64,000 bases of DNA from Ustulina deusta (lineage: Eukaryota > Ascomycota > Sordariomycetes > Xylariales > Xylariaceae), in the NCBI GenBank assembly GCA_023159155.1, contig JAJNNX010000001.1:1488001-1552000 (forward strand). The letters are read 5' to 3'. The notes below the pieces were generated by a model. The model was not told where the DNA came from, searched no databases, and saw only the letters and a program-made list of their open reading frames with translations. The translations under genes and the position numbers were made by a program. Below, piece after piece: positions 36,597 through 49,799 of this stretch (position 1 is the first letter of the stretch; every line of letters begins with the position of its first letter).

Positions 36597-37473
36597 TTTA
36601 GACAGCGCCGTTATAATTACTGTACAGAACGATTGCTTAGAGGTTGACAAATAGTACAAATGGCTAGGTGTATCCAGACGCACTTCCTCCTACCTTGCAT
36701 GTACAAATGGATACAAGGAGAGTGCTGGCTAGAACAAACCAGCAAATTCTCTGAGCTCGAGGTGTTGTTATGGAAACGGAACCGGAACCGGAACCACAGC
36801 TGAACACGCGCATGATAGACTCGACAGAATCAGGTGTGCTCTGGAGTCCAGCTGCCCCACTAACGGTGCAGAAAATGGTAGGTGGCTTGGGAGGTGGTAC
36901 CTACCCGATAACCTGGTCAACCATCTGTGTACATTATGCACGTGTAGGCAGGTACCTGATCCATCGCCAATAATAAAATCTCCAATGAACTCCTGCCTGT
37001 GCACCCAAAAATTCATAGCGAATCATCCATTCGGACATCGACCCAGCATATTACTCACGCCACCCGTGAGATATACCGGCAATCTAAGCAGGCCCGCCTA
37101 GATATTAATAGATAGGATAGGTGAAGTGAGGGGGTAGGTAAGTGAGGCGATGGCTGCAGGTGTGTCTCTCTGATATCAAAATGGTTCGGGGTTAGAATAC
37201 ACGTTCGTCAGACCGGCCAAGGTCCACCGCTCGACCGAGACTCCGGCGTGCCTCCGGCGTGTCTGGCAGACGACAACAATGGAGCTATGCGGATCGAGAA
37301 AGTTATGCGGGGCTACTCCGAGCCTGAGCCAATCCGTCTTTCTAGTTTATTGGAACAATAGCGACATTTTGGAGTACCTAGATCATATTGTCAACAGCCA
37401 TCTCATCCTCTGGCTCCATGCACACTGCATCCTCTTGTAAATCCCACCGGCATCTATCTACAACGAATGCGAT

Positions 37474-38445
37474 ATGGACTCGCAGAAGTATTTCCTATCA
37501 CCCCCTTCGCTCGATGAGGTCGCAGAAAAGCTCAAGGCCCCCCTCGCCGCCAATTACGAGTCCTCCGCGGTCAGCGTCATCCAATGTCCTGATCTCCGGG
37601 GGCCGCCTTTTCACTTAGCCACAGCAGGCCTCTCGGGGGACGAGAAGGTAGCAGATGTCGGCGGCCAGCCGAACCTGTTTCCTCGTCCTCGGCTCGACAC
37701 CACCTGGTCTTTAACTGAGGTTGCTTCAGCTATGGAAATGAGCCCACTCAGAGGGAGTTTGATCGGAGCTGGAGCCGGCCCATTCCACGTAGTGGGTCAG
37801 AACTGCGAACTTGTCCCGAATCTAAGGTGGGAGGGCCAGTTTGAGAACATCGACAACCAAACATGGCTTGCTAAGATGATCGATGGCAAAGCCACAGTTG
37901 AGAAAAGCTTGTCTGCGGACTGCGCCTTGATGGTCAATTTGTTCGGATCTCTTGGCGAGCCTGGACCAGTGCTCAAGATCACTGCACGGAAACGAATTGG
38001 TCCCGACAAGAGCTTCACTGAGTGCATCCGCAAAGCACTCCTCGCGGCTTATGGCGATTCGCAAATCATTAGTCTTGGGGGTGCTTTCGTGGTCAAGTCC
38101 GGGAAGGCACATTACCACATCATGCCAGACTTTCCTAAAGAAGAGGACCTGCCCTTTGAGGATCGCAAGCAGCTGGATAACTGGCTGACGTACCACGATT
38201 TTGACGCGCCCATGGTGTGCCTGTCAGTCTTGCACTCGGCCGACCCAGGTGGGAAACTTGGTCTCCGAATCGAACATACGCATGCATTCTCTCCGGTCAA
38301 GGGACGAAATGCTGGTGGTCACTATCACTATGACACCGACGATTCCGGTGAAGACGTGGAATACGAGGGCTACTTTAACACAGCAAAAGTGTTATATCGA
38401 ATTGAAAAGCCAGCTGCAACTGTGGACAAAGATGTGCAACGTTGA
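37474..38445 (+). CDS. C11orf54-like ester hydrolase, DUF1907
   Basis: A single-exon, 323-residue protein matching the whole length of the DUF1907 family (human C11orf54, a zinc-binding ester hydrolase of unknown natural substrate). Landmarks are CPDLRGPPFHLATAGLSG near residue 37, VGGQPNLFPRPR, GPFHVVGQNCELVPNL, GGAFVVKSGKAHYHIMPDF (about 205-223, with the metal-binding HxH) and VEYEGYFNTAKVLYRIEKP at the end. No signal peptide is present; human relatives are nuclear or cytosolic. The ATG at 37474 begins MDSQKYFLSPPSLDEV, as in other fungal members. Confidence 0.92.
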   Translation: MDSQKYFLSPPSLDEVAEKLKAPLAANYESSAVSVIQCPDLRGPPFHLATAGLSGDEKVADVGGQPNLFPRPRLDTTWSLTEVASAMEMSPLRGSLIGAGAGPFHVVGQNCELVPNLRWEGQFENIDNQTWLAKMIDGKATVEKSLSADCALMVNLFGSLGEPGPVLKITARKRIGPDKSFTECIRKALLAAYGDSQIISLGGAFVVKSGKAHYHIMPDFPKEEDLPFEDRKQLDNWLTYHDFDAPMVCLSVLHSADPGGKLGLRIEHTHAFSPVKGRNAGGHYHYDTDDSGEDVEYEGYFNTAKVLYRIEKPAATVDKDVQR

Positions 38446-39200
38446 GAACACAGAATAACACTATACTTGAGACAATACTAGCTTCGATCCATCACAAGGT
38501 CTTAATACTGGGTTTTTGTTTGCCGCCAGCTGTCTTTTTGTTGCGATATTCCCTTGAATATAGGAATAAATAGACGGTATGAGAAGCGAAAATCTATATT
38601 ATGAATATTTGCCAATAGTTGACAACTAAATATATACGTTTTGCTGAGTCTACCGCTAAGCAGTTAACAGATTTGGTAGGTTAAAAGTTGGAAAAAGAGA
38701 GATAGAGAGCTAGAAAAATGACGAGGCTTGCTGAATGAGTTGAACACGTTGGCAAAGCCGGCTCACTAGCAGATACAGACAAAATCGGGGGATAGGCACT
38801 CGTTCTGGTTTCTGAAAGAAAGTAGGCTGGGAATCCCAAACTACGGGGTTACCGGTCTACGTCATGTAATATCATTAGGGACAGACATAGTTTCTTTCCT
38901 TCACCTACAATAAGAAAACTATCAGACTTGTCTTCGTTTATTCATGATCACACATGCCAAACGTCTCCAAAGGGTAGTTATTGATGGCAACTTCAAGTTA
39001 CAATTCTATGTTCACGAAATTCCACTATGTATAGTAGATAAATATGCACACCTAATCCCCCCCAGCGCCCCCAACGCCTTGCCAACACAAAGTGTTTCAA
39101 AGCAGCTATGCGTTCAAAACCGACAGCCTTAGGAAATATTATGAGGTGGACGACACGTCCTGATTAACCCGATGCAAAATATCCAACAACTCGATGGCGT
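38446..39200. other. Convergent intergenic spacer
   Basis: Holds the 3' ends of the DUF1907 gene and the MARVEL gene, which face each other. No other feature seen. Confidence 0.55.
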
Positions 39201-40122
39201 TTATTGTTGGGGAGGGTAATAGGGCTGGCCAGGAGCTGGTGTGCCTTGAGGGCTATAAGGGTTGCTATGGACCTCTTGGGGTGGAGCCTGGTTGTAGACG
39301 ACGCCCTGGGCACCAGTGTATCCTGTGTTCTGCTGTGGTGTATAAGGGTCGTACGCAGGAGTTTGAGTAGCATAGGTAGTGGGCTGGTGTTGTTGCTGAG
39401 CCCACTGAGGCTGTGGCTGTTGCTGCTGGGGGATGAAAGCCTGGGACTGGCCGGCCGGGACAGGAGTGGCAGCGGGAACACCAGAGGCCTTCTCGACATC
39501 GCCGCTGTACTTGGCCCATTCCAAGCGGAAGAAGTGGGTGACGTAGGCGAAGGTGGTGACGAAGAGAAGCAGCGGGACGGCACTGAGGCCGGCGACAGCT
39601 GAGAGCGCAGCAAGACCCGTTGGGGTCGCGACGGCCGCACGCTTGGAGATGGCACAGTGGCCAGAGTTAATGGCGCTACCGTCGCTGTAGCAATCCGCAT
39701 TCACCGAGTAGATGAAACTGCTGCGGAAGGCGGCGTTGGCTCCCAAGCTTGCCAGCCACAAGACGATCATGAGGAAGTCCAACGACAGAATCGCCCACGT
39801 GTTATAGCCGGAGCGGCATCCTGCCGAGTGCTCGGTAAGGATCGCATACAGCGCGATGATCCACGTCAAGATGCCCTATTCGAAGACGAACGGTTAGCTA
39901 TTGAACACGAGACCCTTCCCCTCTTGCCTCGCGGAGAGAGTGATATGTAAGGGGTTCACATACGGAAGCAATCGCAACGCCAAGTGCGTCGGTGTAGTAG
40001 CCGTGGATGAAAAAGCCAGCCAACGCGACAATGATCAACGAGATGACAATCTGCGCGATTCGCAGGCCGATGAACCATCTCGGCGTCGGGATGACGACCT
40101 CGCCTTTCTTGACTGCCTCCAT
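39201..40122 (-). CDS. MARVEL domain membrane protein
   Basis: 277 residues from two exons (40122-39964, 39875-39201) joined by a GTATGT...AATAG intron. Four transmembrane helices form the MARVEL unit: LRIAQIVISLIIVALAGFFI, ILTWIIALYAILTE, LSLDFLMIVLWLASLGANAA and LSAVAGLSAVPLLLFVTTFA. Two Cys in the loop before the last helix (NADCYS, GHCAIS) are typical. The cytosolic tail from about residue 200 is rich in Gln, Pro and Tyr (QQQQPQPQWAQQQHQ, GQPYYPPQQ). Such proteins organise membrane domains or vesicle traffic; relatives sit at the plasma membrane or eisosomes. The start fits, with MEAVKKGEVVIPTPRW before helix 1. Confidence 0.9.
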
Positions 40123-42927
40123 TGCGATCCAAGTGTCTTCGCTTGAGTTATAGCGTCGTCCTAGTCTTGACTTGTCCTAGGCTATGATTCGGTATCTACC
40201 GGTAGACTCGGGTCCTTGTGGGTGAGTTGGTGTGGTTGGTGTCTCCTCCGGCCGCCATCATGGGCAAGGAGCCTCGCTTTATTTGTACAAAATCCCTTAT
40301 GACTCCTGGCACCGTAGCAGCATGTCACACCGAATTGGCTCGCCGGTTCTCGAACAGGCCCGTCTCGTGTATTCTGCACTACCTACTTGGCATGCCACCG
40401 GCAGGCATTTTCACAGCAAGGCAGAACCGGGAGATGGATGGAAACTTGATAATATGTATCTAGCTGATCAATTAGTGCTTCAGCCGCACCTCCATCTCGT
40501 GAACGGGCTTGTGGCGACCGTTGACGTGCAGCCACTAAGGGGCCTGGCCAATTTCCCCATCGCATGTTCGCGTCAGTGTGCTAAGTGGGCTGAGAGACGG
40601 CCTCATGCCTCTTCCAGCAGACGTTCAGCTCTCGCAGCCACTCACGCTGGCACACGAAGCGAGGTGCTCCCAGAGGCGTCTTGGCGGGGCAGATTTATGC
40701 CTGGCTGGTGCCACCGACTTGGGACTGTCGAACACTTTAGCTCAGTTGCTCGTCGAAAAATCCGGCCAGCCGGGTTTGGAGTTTTGATCTACCTATTTTT
40801 GTTTTTGATATTCTTCTTTTTAAAAGAAGTAAAATCAACTAAAACAAAATAAACTGGCTCAACGTACTTCCACTCAGATCTAGATCTATCATGCGCCTTG
40901 TACAAGACGTTCAAGCTTAAGACAATGCGAATAGCATACACGAGTAGCTAGGTTAGTCTAGTCTATACCGGTATGCGAACATCTTGGCTTTTGGTCGGGA
41001 ATTCGTGGCGTTGAACATCTGGGCCACATGCAAAGATATCTGGCGCACCAAATAGGTAAGCTCGAATTGACGACCCATCACGACGAAAGATAAGCACGGA
41101 TGAATTTTATGACGGCTGGCTTGAGATCTGGGAGGATGCAATCGGAAACGATTTGTCCTTCCCTGTGCTAATGAGTGGAAGGGAGTTGGGCATTAATTAA
41201 GGTCTTCTTATACCGGCCCGCGCTCGCTTGCATTCGTGCGAAACATTCAGGGCATTATCTCTAAGGTACCTGGTATTGCATTTGACTACATATGTAAGTG
41301 CTTATGCTCCAGCGGTATGACAAGTCACGATACTCCCTGCGAGCTGCCGCTTATATAGTGTAGGGTTAGATAGGACTAAGGCGCAGCGCAGCTAGCTGCA
41401 TAGAACTGCTCCAGGGCGGCGACGACCTGACGCTGTCTCAGGTGAATTAGGACTTTTTTACCACTAGGCTTACACTACCAGTCAGATAGTCGCAGTTCAA
41501 ACAAAGCAATGTGAAAAGTCTTGCCAAAAAGTGACTATCGGGTCGCGGGAGGCCGCCCTACTGGGACACTAATTCTTGGTATTTGTGACCAGTCACCACT
41601 TCCTCCACACAAGGTCGTCTGATCGATCTGCTGGGGTAAGTAGGTAGTCTAGGTATTAGGTAGTACCGGTAGACCTGTGGCATCTTGGCTCCAGCCAAGA
41701 CTCTGGTGGGAGACAAATACCGATAGGGAGCTAGCGTGACTATTTTTGTATACCTACCCATTTTCCCCCTAGGAGCCTCCAAGTCAATCATTTGTTTCTT
41801 CCTCTCTTTTCTGCTTCATTTTTTTCATTTTCATTTTCTGTTTTTTCTCCTTGCAAACTTGTTCGAAGTCTAGGTGTCCCGGTCGTCACATTTAGTGCTT
41901 TGCGCTACATGTAGCATTAATACGTGGCGATCACGAGAGAATTACCTGTCATCCTCATTTCGCTACACACGTGGGACATGATTATGTCTGAACATGGTCC
42001 TGAGCACCTCACAATTTGTTTGCTTCATCTACATCACAACTGTCTCCATCTACTTGGGCAAGTAGATCGCGACAAGATGAAAAGCCCAGATAGGTCGCTC
42101 TGCCAATGAAACGTTGTTGAGTCTTTGATAGTTGCCTCTTCAGGAATTGCGCTCTTTGTCGGATGGGGGTTTTGGTAAGTAGTAAGTAGTATACAACATC
42201 TGAACGGAGAGTGATGGCCCTGGCGGGAGAACAAAACGGGCGCTAATGCTGCCAAGGATAGCCGAGACACCTCCTACAGAGGGGTACAGTGTAGACTCAA
42301 CAAAAACCCAAGCAGAAGATGCAATGAATGGACGGCTTTATGCAGATAAAGCTTCGTCTGCTGGTAAAATTTTCCCAATGAGTTACCGCCGCTTTACTGC
42401 GGATATATGTAGTGTGTCGTGAAAGAAGGACGACAAACCGACACAGATGTTTACACGGTGCGTACGACCAAGAAGTCTTGTAAAGACTGTGCGGTCTCTG
42501 CTGACAGTGGGCGAACTATTAATAGAAATTATTGGCAGTCTGTTTCGGCAACCACTGCGCCACAAGGCGATGTTTTAATTTGCGAGCTTGCCGCTTTAAT
42601 GTCATAGGTAATTGACACAACATAGGCGACGTGAAGTTTGCGTCTATCAAAGTGAGGTGATGAGTAACACGTAAGAGTTCCTAATTCGTCTACGCAGCGT
42701 TGTACTCGCGGATCATGATTGCCCGCAGGCTACTCGGGTTCTGGGATGCCAGCGTCATCCTCGGCTATGTACTTGGTCGGGGCTGTGGCTACAGCCTGCA
42801 GATAGGCGAAACAGGGGGCGAACTGACTGGAGGCTTTGAAATTACAAATAAGGCTCTTGATACTTGAACTGGCAGGCCGGTTCCATTCGGACACTATCTC
42901 ATCAAAGGTTGTCCTCGGAAGGTCACA
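40123..42927. other. Gene-poor spacer
   Basis: 2.8 kb. Open frames at 40218-40852 overlap in several frames and lack family features. TACCTA/TAGGTA words recur near 41640-41760, as in the 31-33 kb spacer. A T/C-rich run at 41795-41850 resembles a fungal promoter or leader but has no gene after it. Confidence 0.45.
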
Positions 42928-44985
42928 ATGAGAGGTTTGCGACACAAAGATACCGCCCAATCCGATCCCTGGTGGCGACCTGAGCTCAAAGCCGGCGACT
43001 ACGAATTTGGAGAAGCCCACGATGACGAGACAACATACCTTAAGTTTGCCAAAAAGTGGGCTGTAGACGAGTATGTAGACGTAAAACCGTCATATCAGAC
43101 TTTATTACTTACAAATGTCATCTACTTAGGCAGACATTAGGTCGTTATCCATACTTAGCCCAAGTCAAAAGATTATCTGAGGCTGGATGGATCCACCTAA
43201 GACTTTTGGTAGAGTTTATGTCCATCGGCACAGTACCTCAGCGTTGGAAAGCTCTAGATACGGGTCCGGATCAGGTGTTGAGCTCTAAAGAGAGATTAGA
43301 CAGGCAGGCAGAGCGTGCAAAGCGCATTGAGAAAACAACTGTCTCTGTTCTGAACTACCACACCACTGAGGTGAAGAGGGAGAAATTTACCTCTGCCCAC
43401 GCTTTGAGGGACAGTTTGTGTAACGGTGCTGAAGACAGCAGTCTTAAGTTTAAGTTGTATGTAGTAGAGGACCTCTCAAGAGACGTTATCGAAATTTTAG
43501 GCCAGAAATGTAGGTCTCTAGCTGGGTCCAATCCTCCAGTGTTTTCCTATTATCAGCCCATTCGACTGCCATTCAAATCGGTGTCACAATCTTTACTGAG
43601 ACGACTGCTGACTGTTTTCTGCTATAGTTGAGATCGAACCAGACTTCTTTAGGGCACATATTGTTGATTACGCCTGGTACAATGTTCGCGATCGCTGGAG
43701 AAATCCGCCGATGCTTGATATTGTGAGCAGACACCAGAATTGGATGCAGTTGAGATATGTTACTGCTCGATACTTCGACGTCGATGGCGGATATCACCCA
43801 AAGGATCCCCAACAAAAATTCAAAGAAGCAGGGAAAAAAGCGGACAATTTTAACATCTTACGTCGGGTGGATGACGACTTAAGCAACAAGTCGGTTTGGG
43901 ACAAAGACGGAGCTATCGTAGGATTGACGAGATCGAGGGCAACATTCTGGCTACAGCCCACAAACCCCCAGCAGGGAACTCCCGTGGGTAAGTGATCGTT
44001 TTCAACTCTCGCATTTAGCACGTGATGATTAAGCTTGGGAATAGGTATACTCCTGTTAGACCCAACTGTGGGTGAAGGTGTTCCCTTATGGCGTGGTCGC
44101 CGTCCGCTATGGTCAGTGCCGCCTGCATATGATCCGACGAACACCTCACGGCCTCCCGCGCAAGATAACTTCTTTGAAGATTTCGTATTTTGGGCCCAGC
44201 AAAAAGAATTGTACCCGAATTACACGACGAATCATGCCCCACAAGCGCTTGTTCCCATCCAAGTGCTGTTGCACCTTATTTGCTCTGAATGGATCACGAT
44301 GTCAGACTACATCAAGACAAGACTGAGTCAACTGGACTGGGAAATCATCAAGCCTGAGTTCTTTAGGCTTAGCAAAGTGGGAGTTGACAACATGTTAGAG
44401 AAGTTACACATGTGGAGACGGCTCGTACCGCTTTATCGGGAGATGGTTTCTGAGACAACACGACACATTGATCAATTTTCCTATCGAATCGAGGCACTCG
44501 TGGCCACCATAGAAAGCGGCCCAAATGAGGGATCACATCAGTCTACCACGAACTCCTCGTCAACTGGGAATCCTACGCCAGACCAGGCCCAACGTAGATT
44601 CATCAGCCACTACGATCCGGACTTCAAACTCATCAAGGAACAGTTGGAGGAGTACCAAACTCGCATCGACCAACTTACCGCCGTCATCTCCATCGACAAC
44701 TCGCAGCGCAGCTTGCAGGATAACCGTAACATTGGTCGTCTGACCTGGCTCGCAACTTTCTTCATACCCCTGAGCCTAATCGCAGGGATCCTTTCGATGC
44801 AGGCCAAAGTGAGCGATATCAGTGGCGATACTTTCAAGGTGTATTTTGCGACTTCGCTGCCATTAGCCATCGTAATAGCCGCCGCTACACTCACTCTCTC
44901 ACTGTCTCGATCGGAGAATAAGAAAAAGCTGATGCGTTTCAAAAAGGCCGTGTGGAGTATTAAGACTCACCAAAAGAGCGACTAA
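42928..44985 (+). CDS. CorA-like membrane protein
   Basis: Predicted 607 residues from four exons (42928-43070, 43130-43509, 43628-43987, 44045-44985). Each intron is GT-AG and restores frame: DEQTLGRYPYLA, LGQKFEIEPDFF and GTPVGILLLDP. The N-terminal half is the soluble domain (FKLYVVEDLSRDVIEILGQK, RNPPMLDIVSRHQNWMQLRY). A long helical arm follows (SLQDNRNIGRL). Two C-terminal membrane helices follow: LTWLATFFIPLSLIAGILSM and VYFATSLPLAIVIAAATL. This is the CorA arrangement, but the GMN loop of true Mg2+ channels is absent; GILSM stands in its place. It is probably one of the abundant fungal CorA-like proteins of unclear transport activity. The gene is intact 134 bp from the RIP-degraded transposon. 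Confidence 0.8.
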
Positions 44986-45118
44986 GTCTTCGCATTAGGA
45001 AATCCGCTTAGTGGTTTGCTGGGAACCTCCTCATATTTGTGGAGATTGGGTATTGGTATAAACAATAAAAGGACGAAACGGGCCCTACGAGCATAGGTAG
45101 ATGGATTTTCTTTCTCTA

Positions 45119-47042
45119 AGCTAACACCCCCCCTTGCGAACCACCCCATCGCGACCCAGCCACCAAAATAGCCACCCACCAACTTTCGAAGCCATTATTC
45201 ATAGCATAATATGGTATTTATAGCCAACCTTAGTGTTTTTATTAAATATTAAGACGTTCTAACCTCAATTATATCTTTAGTTTTTGTTTCTTTTGCTTCT
45301 GGTACGTCCTTATCCCTGGCTTTATTTGTATATAGTGTTCGCTATTGCAATTTTTGCTTAACTTGCTATATATAGGTTATATAAATAAAACAATGACCAG
45401 GTGGCAATTTGACTGACTTGCGCTTTAATGTAGTTTTTTTAGCTAGTTTGGCTTCTAATAGCTTAACGTATGTTTTTAAAATTGTAATTTTTTTGGCCTT
45501 CTAGTTAAAAGCCTTGCTAGCTTTTATAAAAAATAGCTTTTGCGGTAGGTTATTAAAGGAAGGGTAGTGCTTAGCTAATTTCCAAGTTGTATATTACAAA
45601 TCTTGGCTTTTTGTAAGTATTGCGATTTTTATTTGGCCTGGTTTAAGCTAATATTTAGGTGTTTTAGGTTGATCGGTCGGTATAAGTGTTAGCTGAACTT
45701 TACGGGTAACATTTTTATTTTTAAACATAACATATTTTGAAAATAATAGCAATTAGATATCTTTTAGCTATATTTTAGCTATTACTTATGTTTTTTTAAT
45801 AGTTTTTAGTAATAAAATAGCATTGCAAGCCTGTTTGTATACTATGATTATATTTTTTTTTAAAAATATAACACTAAAGCAGCCTTTAAATATTTTTTTA
45901 ACTTTATTTTTAAGTTTTTTTTTTAATAAACTAAAAACTCTAACATCTAACGCTTATATAATATAGCTATAGTATAGTTTATAAAAAATAAGCTATATTT
46001 TATTTAAAAAATAGAGCTATAAAAAGTTATTATTTATATATAAGTTATAGTTATTATATATTAGTATAACTTATATATTGCTAAAACAGCTTTAAATAAA
46101 CAAAATAAAAATATTAATAAGCTAATTAATAGTAATAAAGTTATAGGTCTATTTATTAAGCAAAGTTTTAAACTGCTAGTTTTTAAATAAATTGCGATTT
46201 ATGTTTAGAAACTATTAATTTTAAATATTAATTTTTTTAAAAATAAGCAGTAGTAGTAAAGCAATACTTTTGCTGCTAATATATTTAAAAGATATTATTT
46301 ATTTGTTTTTTTTAATATTTTTTTTTAAAGCTATATATATTAAAGCTTTATAAACAACTTAATAACTTTTTTTTACGCTTTAGCTAATACTTATTTTGTT
46401 AGTATTAAAAAATTGTTCTAAAAATATATTTACTAGTTTAAAAGCTTTAAAATGTTTAAAAAATAGCTTAATATTAGCTATAGTTGCTTTATTAACGCAT
46501 AAATAACTAATAAACGTTAATTTAGCAATTTTTAGCTCGGGATTATAAAAAAAAAATATATATACTATAACTTTTCGAATATTTTAGTATTTCTAAAAAC
46601 TAATAATATATATTTAGCTATATATTTAAATTTGATTATTAAAAATATAAAGCTTAGCTTAGTCTGACTTATAGCCTAATTGGCTAGTTTAGTTTTAAAG
46701 TATATAAATAAGATCTAAAGGTGTTAGTATGATTACTTTTTGGTTAGAATGCCATTAAGGCAGCAGTATATATATAACTAGTTAATACTTTATTAAATAG
46801 CTGCTTGTTTTTGCGAAGTACTAAGTTAAATAGTACGAACTATAGCCGCTATATGTTATTGGTTATTATATAAAGGCATTGCAATAAAAAGGAGTCAATT
46901 TTAAAGAAAAAGAGGGTAAAAAGAGAACATAAGAACTAAACGCAGTTGCGTTATTTAATAATTTTTAATTGAGGTGGTTGGGGTTAGTAGCGCGTTTTTA
47001 GCTGGGTCGCGATGGGGTGGTTTGCAAGGGGGGGTGTTAGCT
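45119..47042 (-). mobile_element. Second Fot1/pogo-like transposon copy, RIP-degraded, uninterrupted
   Basis: 1924 bp bounded by the same 42-bp inverted repeats and flanked by TA (45117-45118 and 47043-47044). It lies in the opposite orientation to the copy at 1111-9197: its right end matches the left end of that copy. The transposase C-terminus therefore reads on the minus strand near 45260-45500, with LLEAKLAKK-type coding. Where the two copies differ, the changes seen are mostly C/T or G/A, showing that each was mutated separately after insertion. The site where the LTR element landed in copy one is empty here (near 45960). Confidence 0.9.
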
Positions 47043-47989
47043 TAACGGGAAATTGAGGCAGTTCTCCGGCCACTTGGATTTATTCGCCGGCATTATTGAC
47101 GCACCTTTTTTAGATTGCAAGGTAAATTACTTCATGTTGTAGACTACAACTTGTAGTCAATGCGTCGTATATACACACTCCTGTTCCGATAAATATTGTT
47201 TCTATCAAACATGACTACTATATGATATTTGCACTTCATTGACTTGTGCGAGATTAACAAGGAGATTTGATAGAAGCGATGAACTGTTGTTATTTTAGGG
47301 CCGAATATGGAAATATTGTATCGAGTTCTCACGAGGATATAATCGTGGCCCACGAGACAATGGTTCTAGAAAAATTATGACTCGACTTTTAGCTAACTGA
47401 GCGTTGAAGGTCATTTAAAGCAACTCTATCAGAAATCTTGATTTCTGGATTCTGTTCTGAATGAAATATGCATCGTTCCGATTTCCATAGTTCTGCCATC
47501 CTTGACCCAGGCAGAAGCTTCCAACACAACCTCGTCAGAATATTGATCAGAAACGCCCCGCCCTGCCAGTAGGTGCTTTCCCTATTTTGACATAAGGTAC
47601 CTCGGTAAATGTAAAAGGCAAAGAAATAGATTCAATAATAATAATATTTTTTCATAAGGTCCTGCTATAATTAAGGTTTAGGTTGCAGATAATACTGGAA
47701 CAACGAAAGGTAATTTCGCAACAGGCTCTCTAGGTGTTCTTCATACATTATGCTGGGGAACTCTAATATGACCAACTAGGTGAGTCATAGGTGAGTATAA
47801 GGCATGCCCAAGCCATCCCTTCGCACAAGCTACAGTCTCTGCCACTGAAACTACATTGGCATTGGGGCTTTTCTCGCTCTCTACCTAGGCGATCTGCTCT
47901 AGACTATCTTTGTCTTCGACAATCCTTCCAGCTCCCCTCCCAGTTATCCGCCAACATGGAAATTCGCAGGTCATTTGCCGAGCCTTTTC

Positions 47990-48345
47990 AATCGCGAAAC
48001 CCCATCATTTAGCCTCTCTCTTGGAGCAATGAGAACCAGACGCTTCGATGGATGAGAATGGGCCTTTTCGTGGTTTGCAAGGTCACAAGCTCGTCCAAAT
48101 TCTTTGCTGCAGCCGGGATGAGTACACTTCCTCGGGCCGAGACGATGAGTTGCACTGTTTTCGTGTTTTTTGAGATTTACACGTTTCCCAAATCTTTGGC
48201 CGCAGCCGGGATAATTGCACTCCTATGGACAAAAATGACCCTTGAATTCGTGTTCTGCAAGGTCACAAGCTTGCTCAAACTTTTCGCTGCAGCTGGAGTA
48301 AGGGCACGTTTTGGTTGCAAGTTTGTCAGGCGTAGGGTTCTTTTG
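47990..48345 (-). pseudogene. C2H2 zinc-finger protein relic
   Basis: In one minus-strand frame three fingers follow each other: CPYSSCSEKFEQACDLAEH, CNYPGCGQRFGKRVNLKKH and CTHPGCSKEFGRACDLANH. All have C-x4-C spacing and x12 before the first His. A TAG at 48223-48225 lies between fingers one and two, at a position where CAG would fit. No start, tail or intron structure survives around it, and the flanks are AT-rich. Fungal proteins with such tandem fingers are often nuclear factors or NLR-linked proteins. Here only the finger block remains. Confidence 0.75.
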
Positions 48346-49760
48346 TTATGCTAACTCCTAAAGCTTTTGTTTTTTAATAGTGCTTTGTTTAAGGTATTGA
48401 ATGGCATAGTCCCTGTCTTTTCCGATTGTTTTTTCGTAGTACAATCTTTAGCCCGCTGTGTTATAATATTAAATTATTCATGCTAACATTAAATATTGAT
48501 CCTGTTGTTGGCTGTTTTGTCCTGCCTTTCTACCATAAAGGGTCTGATTTTATTTTTAAGTATCCAGTTATATACCTAACTATGTAAAAATACAAATAGG
48601 TTGGTTGCTAGTGGCACTTAAAGACCTTTTTTATCAAGATATATAACCAGATATTATCTTTCTCTAATATATTTACCTCTTTCTTTATAGCTATAATTCC
48701 AATCTATAATAGTTTTATTATTTTTTAATTTATAGTATTTAGGAATAGGTTCTGCTAAAAAGAACTAGGTAAAACAGTTAATATATCTAACCATTCTTAT
48801 ATTAATAAAATCACCTAGTAGAAATAAAACAGCTTTATATTATAGTTTGTTTTTATAGAACTGAACCAAATATATCTTTTCTGCTTAAAAACTTCAAAAG
48901 AGATATGGCCTTTCGGTCCGAGAGTATAGCCAGGGCTGCCCCGAATGTTTGTATTTGAAGACCGTTGGGTAGTTATTTGCTTTAGGCCGGGAGTTAACGG
49001 CCTATTAGCGATGTGTTGCTTGTGAGAGTATAGGACTTGTATCTTGAGAGTCTAGGGGACTAGTCGTCATGTTTCTCGCGGTCAGAAAAAGAGAGCTTCT
49101 GTGTTGCTTTAATAGCAATGAACATCTGATTGATTGGGACTCTGTATCATTATTGATAATTATATTACTATTACTAATCCTAGCTGAAAGGGGGTTGTTG
49201 ATCTTATAGTTCCTACTTTAGTGTTCCAAGTAAGGTTTCTGATGTTTTTTATACTTATAAACTCTCTATTTTTTCAATTTGTTGGAAAGTTAGCGTTGGC
49301 TATATTTTCTATTAGCGGTATCTCCAAAGGCAGAGCTAGCGATTTGCATATACTGTATTTTGAAGTTAAGGTCTGTTTTTAGGATTTTAATTATTTTTTT
49401 TATTAGTATTTGCTACGTAATATAAAAAAAGATAATTGTTTGCTTTATATTTTCCTAATCTATAGCTGTATAGTAACGGCGCTGTTTTATAATAAGTATG
49501 TTCGACTGTATTAGGAGCTCTGACGATTTGTTTAGTAACGGGTTGAAGTATTGTTAGATAAGCGTTTAGTGTTGACTTTACTTATGTAAAGCGTGTTATA
49601 ATAGAACAAAAGGTATTGAAGCTGATAATAAAACTAGAAACACTAGTGAGACTTGGTAGAGCTGGACAATCAAAGTACGGACGCCATGCTGATCCGCAGC
49701 AGAGAATTACTTAGGTTAGGAGACAACAAGGGCGCGTGGATGTTGTTGCTAGGAGCGGGA
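48346..49760. other. AT-rich spacer with degraded repeat sequence
   Basis: No ORF of note; TA-rich with few CpA/TpG. The part at about 49500-49705 shares word order with 61230-61850 (…GCGTTTAGTGTTG…, …GAGACTTGGTAG…, …ATGCTGAYCCGCAG…), which suggests two copies of an old repeat. Confidence 0.4.
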
Positions 49761-49799
49761 GGTAGGTGAATTCGAGCAAGGTGGTTGCCGGTAGGCGGA

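Noticed and set aside
40218..40852. Overlapping plus-strand ORFs, one of 206 residues
   Set aside because: No domain, no intron logic, unlike composition from gene to gene; likely chance.
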